From: Pseudomonadota bacterium
GTDB lineage: Bacteria > SZUA-182 > DTGQ01
Length of the DNA stretch: 9,766 nucleotides
Direction of reading: 5' to 3'
Assembly: GCA_030605265.1 (NCBI GenBank)
Contig: JAUWIR010000119.1
Coordinates: 1 to 9,766 of the forward strand
Shown: in pieces, positions 6,385 to 9,766 of the stretch
Layout of the letters: every line of letters starts with the position of its first letter
Position numbering within the stretch: the first letter of the stretch is position 1
Program-made: the position numbers and the translations under genes
Notes under the pieces: generated by a model
The model's input: only the letters and a program-made list of their open reading frames with translations
What the model was told of the DNA's origin: nothing
Database searches by the model: none

Positions 6385-7470
6385 ATGCACTCTCAGGTAT
6401 GTGTTTTAAAAACAAAGCCACAAACTGTTATAAAAGATATCCAAAGCTTATGTGAGATGGCTGGAATCAACAAAGCCCTCTCTTTATCCCGCACCACTAT
6501 TTTAAAAGATAATATTTCCTGGCATTTTCCCTATTTGAGCGCAAATACAACCCCATGGCAATTAGAGGGAACAATCCAGGCTTTAAAAAAATCAGGATTC
6601 CAAAACCTGGTGGCTGTTCATAATAACACTGTTGTTACCAATCCATTTATGGGCGGAGCTCTGAATAAATTGGACGGCATCTATAAAAAATATCGCATTC
6701 CGGAAAAGTATAACTTTATTAAAGAACAAATTCAATGGGTTACTTATCAACCTAAAACAAAAATGCACGCCTTGAATAAGATCTACCCGGAAGGAATCAG
6801 GATTCCCAAATTTTTTATAGATAAAAATATCCTTCATCTGCCCACAGTTAAGTGCCATATTTACACCACTACTACAGGATCTATGAAAAATGCTTTTGGG
6901 GGTCTGTTAAATACCAAGCGGCATTATACCCATAGCCTGATTCATGAAACCTTGGTGGATCTTTTGGCCATACAAAAAGAAATTCATTCCGGAATATTTA
7001 CAGTAATGGATGGGACCCTCTGTGGTTGTGGGCCTGGCCCTCGAACTATGATCCCAGTGGAAAAAGATTACCTATTAGCAAGCTCCGACTGTGTGGCTAT
7101 TGATGCAGTAGCAGCAAAATTGATGGGGTTTAATCCCTTGGATATCGGCTATATTCGACTAGCTCATCAAGCAGGATTAGGAATTGGTGACCCAAGACAG
7201 ATAAAGATCATAGGAGAAGATATTGAAGGCGTGAATTTCAACTTCTGGGTGGGGGATAATTTTGCCAGTCAATTTGGCGATCTTTTTTGGTTTAGTCCTC
7301 TAAAAAGGTTTCAAAAATTACTTTTTCATACCCCTTTTGTGTATCTCTTTGTCTTTGGATCTTATTTCTATCATGACAAAATCTGGTGGCCCTTTGTTGG
7401 TAAAAAGATCCAAAAAACCATTGAGTTAAATAGTAAATGGGGTCATTTTTTCAAAAATTACATAAAATAA
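6385..7470 (+). CDS. DUF362 domain-containing protein
   Basis: The 361-residue product matches the DUF362 family. It has ALKKSGFQNLVAVHN (66-80), then HLPTVKCHIYTTTTGSMKN (151-169) with FGGL, the acidic turn VMDGT (207-211), and SSDCVAIDAVAAKLMGFNP (233-251). A Cys-rich turn CGCGPGP (213-219) lies beside the family's usual glycine-rich segment. Many family members carry an attached ferredoxin domain; none is present here. The C-terminal part (304-361) is unusual, with an aromatic, hydrophobic stretch (HTPFVYLFVFGSYFYH, 315-330) that may touch or cross a membrane. The biochemical role of DUF362 is not established, so no reaction is assigned. GAAAGG about 8 nt upstream supports the ATG at 6385. 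It stands alone, with a hairpin and T-run directly after its stop. Confidence 0.8.
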   Translation: MHSQVCVLKTKPQTVIKDIQSLCEMAGINKALSLSRTTILKDNISWHFPYLSANTTPWQLEGTIQALKKSGFQNLVAVHNNTVVTNPFMGGALNKLDGIYKKYRIPEKYNFIKEQIQWVTYQPKTKMHALNKIYPEGIRIPKFFIDKNILHLPTVKCHIYTTTTGSMKNAFGGLLNTKRHYTHSLIHETLVDLLAIQKEIHSGIFTVMDGTLCGCGPGPRTMIPVEKDYLLASSDCVAIDAVAAKLMGFNPLDIGYIRLAHQAGLGIGDPRQIKIIGEDIEGVNFNFWVGDNFASQFGDLFWFSPLKRFQKLLFHTPFVYLFVFGSYFYHDKIWWPFVGKKIQKTIELNSKWGHFFKNYIK

Positions 7471-7501
7471 GTATACATCAGTAAAAACTTATGTTTTTTT
7501 T
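7467..7501 (+). terminator. Candidate intrinsic terminator after the DUF362 gene
   Basis: ATAAGT (7467-7472) pairs with ACTTAT (7487-7492) around a 14-nt loop, then G and eight T (7494-7501). The stem overlaps the stop codon and is AT-rich, so it is thermodynamically weak, but the position and T-run fit. Confidence 0.45.
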
Positions 7502-7579
7502 CTAAGAGACCATCATTTCAATGGGAATAAAAGCATATTGGATAAAAAAAATACCGTTTCTGCTTTTGTGCAATCAAGG

Positions 7580-8081
7580 TTTCTTCACCTCGTAAGAAAT
7601 AAACATGGCCATCGATTTTTTCTCGGACCCCTCACTTTTGAAGAGCAGTTTATGTATAATATCTTCCGCACTGCCTAAAAAGGGAATATTAAAAAAACCC
7701 TCATTTTTTAAAAGTTTATCTGGCCAGAGCAAAAAATAAATACCCCTTAGTTGCCTTTGATGAATTGAGAATGCAATGGCAGTATTCCTCCTGCGTCTGG
7801 TCTGCCGATGGAATGAGCTGGGGACTGATAATTTTGAACTTAGATACATCAGGAACCAACAAGGCCATGTAATTGATTTTGTAATAATAAAAGACCTGAA
7901 GCCTTTGGCGCTTTTTGAAGCTAAAAAAGGAAATATTACTATCTCTAAGTCGGGGACCTTTTTCAGTAAACTCCTTGAAATCCCTTATTATCAGTTAGTA
8001 GCTGATCGGGATATTATCGAGGCGTTCCCAGACCATAGATATATTCTTTCCGCCTGGCGCAGCCTTCCTTTATTCGGTTAG
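7580..8081 (+). pseudogene. Decayed AAA-family ATPase with DUF4143 C-terminal domain
   Basis: The readable part (7767-8081) begins ENAMAVFLLRLVCRWNELG and continues with NFELRYIRNQQGHVIDFVI, LKPLALFEAKK and YYQLVADR. This is the C-terminal, endonuclease-like end of DUF4143 ATPases (FELRYIR, then VDF-V, then EAK). Upstream, in another frame, fragments such as FLHLVRNKHGHRFFL (from 7580) and KFIWPEQK (near 7710) fit the middle of the same family but are cut by in-frame stops at about 7673, 7703 and 7742. The Walker A and B motifs are absent, and a stop lies just before ENA at 7761-7763. Intact members are AAA ATPases whose functions are mostly unknown. An ATG at 7776 could in theory start a short protein of 101 residues, but it would lack the ATPase domain and has no clear ribosome binding site. 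Confidence 0.65.
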
Positions 8082-8128
8082 TAAATTGAAAAGTACCCCA
8101 CCAATTTACTCCTCCTGTTATCTCTTTT

Positions 8129-8341
8129 TTGAGGCAGGACATAGAAAAGAAGAATAAAGCCAAGCAGAAGATCACCCACAGGATTAGTCCTACCGGGCAA
8201 AATCATTATTTAGGGATTTGCAGGCTGAATCAGGATTTGATCCAGTCCTTCAAGCACCATCCCGGAGATATCGGCAGCTCCCTGGAAAAATATGCGATGA
8301 CGGCTTTGATAAGACAAAAAATCCAAGGAGAAAGTGTATAA
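8129..8341 (+). CDS. Small unrecognised ORF (doubtful)
   Basis: A TTG-started frame of 70 codons encodes a basic, soluble product with a lysine-rich start (EKKNKAKQK) and LGICRLNQDLIQSFKHHPGDI in its middle. I do not recognise the family. There is no Shine-Dalgarno sequence before the TTG, the frame is open upstream to 8090, and the segment follows a decayed gene. It may be a remnant of a larger gene or not coding at all. No membrane segment or known motif is visible. Confidence 0.2.
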   Translation: MRQDIEKKNKAKQKITHRISPTGQNHYLGICRLNQDLIQSFKHHPGDIGSSLEKYAMTALIRQKIQGESV

Positions 8342-8564
8342 TTTTTCTCCCAGAAGTATAAAAATTACCCCCCAATAGATTATCTCCCTGTATAATAAAA
8401 AAATTTGTCCTATAAAAAAACCTCCTTTTATCCCTTTAATTTCTTCAGGTTTACTATCTTTTAATACAAAAATAATTTTTGGCATTAATATTGCTTTTTC
8501 ATAATTAGTACTACATTTATAAGAAGTAATTGATTGCTTTATTTCTATGACGGGGGGATTAGGA
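8342..8564. other. Leader region of the exported cytochrome gene
   Basis: No gene is supported here. A weak promoter-like pair, TTGGCA (8479-8484) and CATAAT (8500-8505), has a short 15-bp spacer. A G-run (GGGGGG, about 8552-8557) precedes the ATG at 8565 and may serve as the ribosome binding site. Confidence 0.3.
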
Positions 8565-9766
8565 ATGAATAATAATTGGTGTAAGACCTTCTTTTTTACC
8601 TTTTTACTCTTTTTCTTTTTTACAGCAACTTCTTTTGGACAAGACCAAGCTTGTACTAAACATCTAACAAGCCTACAAGGGCCCCAAATTGACTGCGCTT
8701 ATTGCCATGACGACCCTTATCCCGGATATTTAAAGGACGGCCAAAATTTACCCGACACCACTGTGTGCAATGAGTGCCATAGTCCGGATGGACAATTTGA
8801 TGGTGTAAACAATGGGGTCATTGGGGCTAAGGCTGTTTGGAATGAAGGAAGCGTCTACGAGGAAGGAAAACTAAAAAAAGGCAAGGAACAATGGTGTGTG
8901 GGATGTCACGATGATGGGGCCTGTACCATTAAGGGTGTACCTGCCTCAAACATTGCCGGCCTTTCCTTAAGCGGCGATTGGCAAACGCCCGTGAACGTCC
9001 GGTCTGATATTTCCGGCGCAGAGGACCTTCTTGACCAAAATATCTCCACCGGTTGTAATGCCGAATATGAAAAAGAACTTATTTTCGATCTTGGCGATTC
9101 TGCCATTATATCTCATATCAGGCTTTATACGTTAAATAGTGACATCCACTGGAATGTTTACGGGAGTAATGATCCGAACAACATTAGGACGAGAATTCTA
9201 TTAGGGCAAGATGTGCTTTTTGCAAGCCCTCGGTGGAGAACAGGGCCGTTGGACGGCTGGAATGAGACACGCCTTGACCGATTTATCCCCGTGCAATACA
9301 TAAAATTAGTTAAAAAAAGTCCATGGCCGGTGCCATCATCTGTTCTCAAGGAATTCGAATTCAAGAAAAATATTCAATACGGCTACTATGCCACAGGTCA
9401 CAAAATGTCTTGCACACAATGCCATGAAGGAGAAAAAATTCATATTGACGGGCGAAAAAGGACCTATAACCACACTGTCAGCCCTTATACTTATGAAGAT
9501 CCCAATAATTACCAGAACGGCTACAGGTTAAAAATGGTGGAAATCAATGAGACCTTATATCCGCCGATGGAGATCCCCAGAAAAGGGATCAACTGGGGTG
9601 AATACCCGCAAACGGACAATGATTTTGCCCTCTGTTTTGAGTGCCATGATAAATATAATTTACTTGGTGATGCAGTGTCTGAAGGAGACTTCAATAAATC
9701 TATTCTTCAAACGAATTTTTACAATGAAGGGATTGTGGCTGAAGACGGCCATATCATAAACCAACA
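8565..9766 (+). CDS. Exported multiheme cytochrome c with embedded discoidin-like domain, 5' part
   Basis: The frame is open from the ATG at 8565 to the right edge (about 400 residues visible), so the C-terminus is missing. A Sec signal peptide is clear: NNNWCKTFFFTFLLFFFFT then ATSFG, with likely cleavage before QDQA (about residue 26). Five CxxCH heme motifs follow: CAYCH (44), CNECH (68), CVGCH (111), CTQCH (283) and CFECH (357). More may lie beyond the window. Residues of about 137-262 carry no heme and read as a beta-sandwich of the F5/8 type C (discoidin, galactose-binding-like) fold. Evidence for this is KELIFDLGDSAIISHIRLYT, WNVYGSNDP, and the closing TRLDRFIPVQYIKLV and VLKEFEFKKN. 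Such domains often bind glycans or surfaces. The protein should therefore be periplasmic or extracellular, combining electron transfer with binding or attachment. Its redox partner is unknown. The start is chosen because it gives a complete signal peptide and follows a G-rich stretch. Confidence 0.85.
   Translation, partial: MNNNWCKTFFFTFLLFFFFTATSFGQDQACTKHLTSLQGPQIDCAYCHDDPYPGYLKDGQNLPDTTVCNECHSPDGQFDGVNNGVIGAKAVWNEGSVYEEGKLKKGKEQWCVGCHDDGACTIKGVPASNIAGLSLSGDWQTPVNVRSDISGAEDLLDQNISTGCNAEYEKELIFDLGDSAIISHIRLYTLNSDIHWNVYGSNDPNNIRTRILLGQDVLFASPRWRTGPLDGWNETRLDRFIPVQYIKLVKKSPWPVPSSVLKEFEFKKNIQYGYYATGHKMSCTQCHEGEKIHIDGRKRTYNHTVSPYTYEDPNNYQNGYRLKMVEINETLYPPMEIPRKGINWGEYPQTDNDFALCFECHDKYNLLGDAVSEGDFNKSILQTNFYNEGIVAEDGHIINQ

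Noticed and set aside
7574..7849. Minus-strand frame of 91 codons
   Set aside because: It is antisense to the DUF4143 remnant, whose plus-strand reading has clear family motifs. The minus reading has no recognisable motif.
8210..8485. Minus-strand frame of 91 codons with hydrophobic stretches
   Set aside because: No ribosome binding site lies before its ATG, AT-rich codons explain the hydrophobicity, and no family is recognised. It overlaps the doubtful plus ORF.
8906..9759. Short frames on both strands inside the exported cytochrome (8906-9106 minus, 9158-9364 minus, 9547-9759 plus)
   Set aside because: They are shadows of the long open frame that carries the signal peptide and heme motifs.

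Overview
The window is AT-rich DNA from what looks like a Gram-negative anaerobe or facultative bacterium that uses many c-type cytochromes. It carries a membrane-anchored NapC/NirT-type cytochrome with eight heme motifs and the start of a secreted cytochrome with at least five. Long intergenic spaces, two decayed genes and several short palindromic or direct repeats suggest an accessory or degrading stretch of a large environmental genome. Anammox planctomycetes, Desulfobacterota, Nitrospirota or Omnitrophota-like bacteria would all fit. The sequence alone does not decide the lineage.

Layout from left to right. (1) At 2-595 (+) is the 3' part of an alpha/beta hydrolase with a complete Ser-Asp-His triad. 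(2) At 650-1566 (+) are the remains of a fused sugar-nucleotide gene: a Gfo/Idh/MocA oxidoreductase C-terminal half followed by a left-handed beta-helix acetyltransferase (WbpB/WbpD type). It is broken by one frameshift, one in-frame stop and losses at both ends. (3) At 1832-2470 (+) is a divergent SatD-family protein with a C-terminal helix-turn-helix, preceded by a candidate sigma70 promoter. (4) At 2471-3123 is a gene-free stretch. It holds a consensus-like promoter and then a sharp GC-rich island (about 53% GC beside about 16%) with nested complementary segments, a weak candidate for a structured RNA. (5) On the minus strand are fumC (5804 to 4395) and then the eight-heme cytochrome (3885 to 3124), separated by about 500 bp that contains a near-perfect 27-bp direct repeat. 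(6) At 5805-6384 is a gene-free stretch with two families of inverted repeats and a promoter candidate. (7) At 6385-7470 (+) is a DUF362-family protein with a terminator-like hairpin just after it. (8) At about 7580-8081 (+) is a decayed DUF4143-type AAA ATPase, followed by an unrecognised small ORF. (9) From 8565 to the right edge (+) is an exported multiheme cytochrome with a discoidin-like beta-sandwich domain between its third and fourth hemes.

Functionally, fumarase belongs to the TCA/fumarate branch of central metabolism. The NapC/NirT-type cytochrome is expected to take electrons from the quinol pool to periplasmic or outer redox partners, and the secreted cytochrome could be such a partner. 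These links are inferred from family knowledge, because the genes are too far apart to be called one operon. No tRNA, rRNA, CRISPR array or intact transposase was seen.
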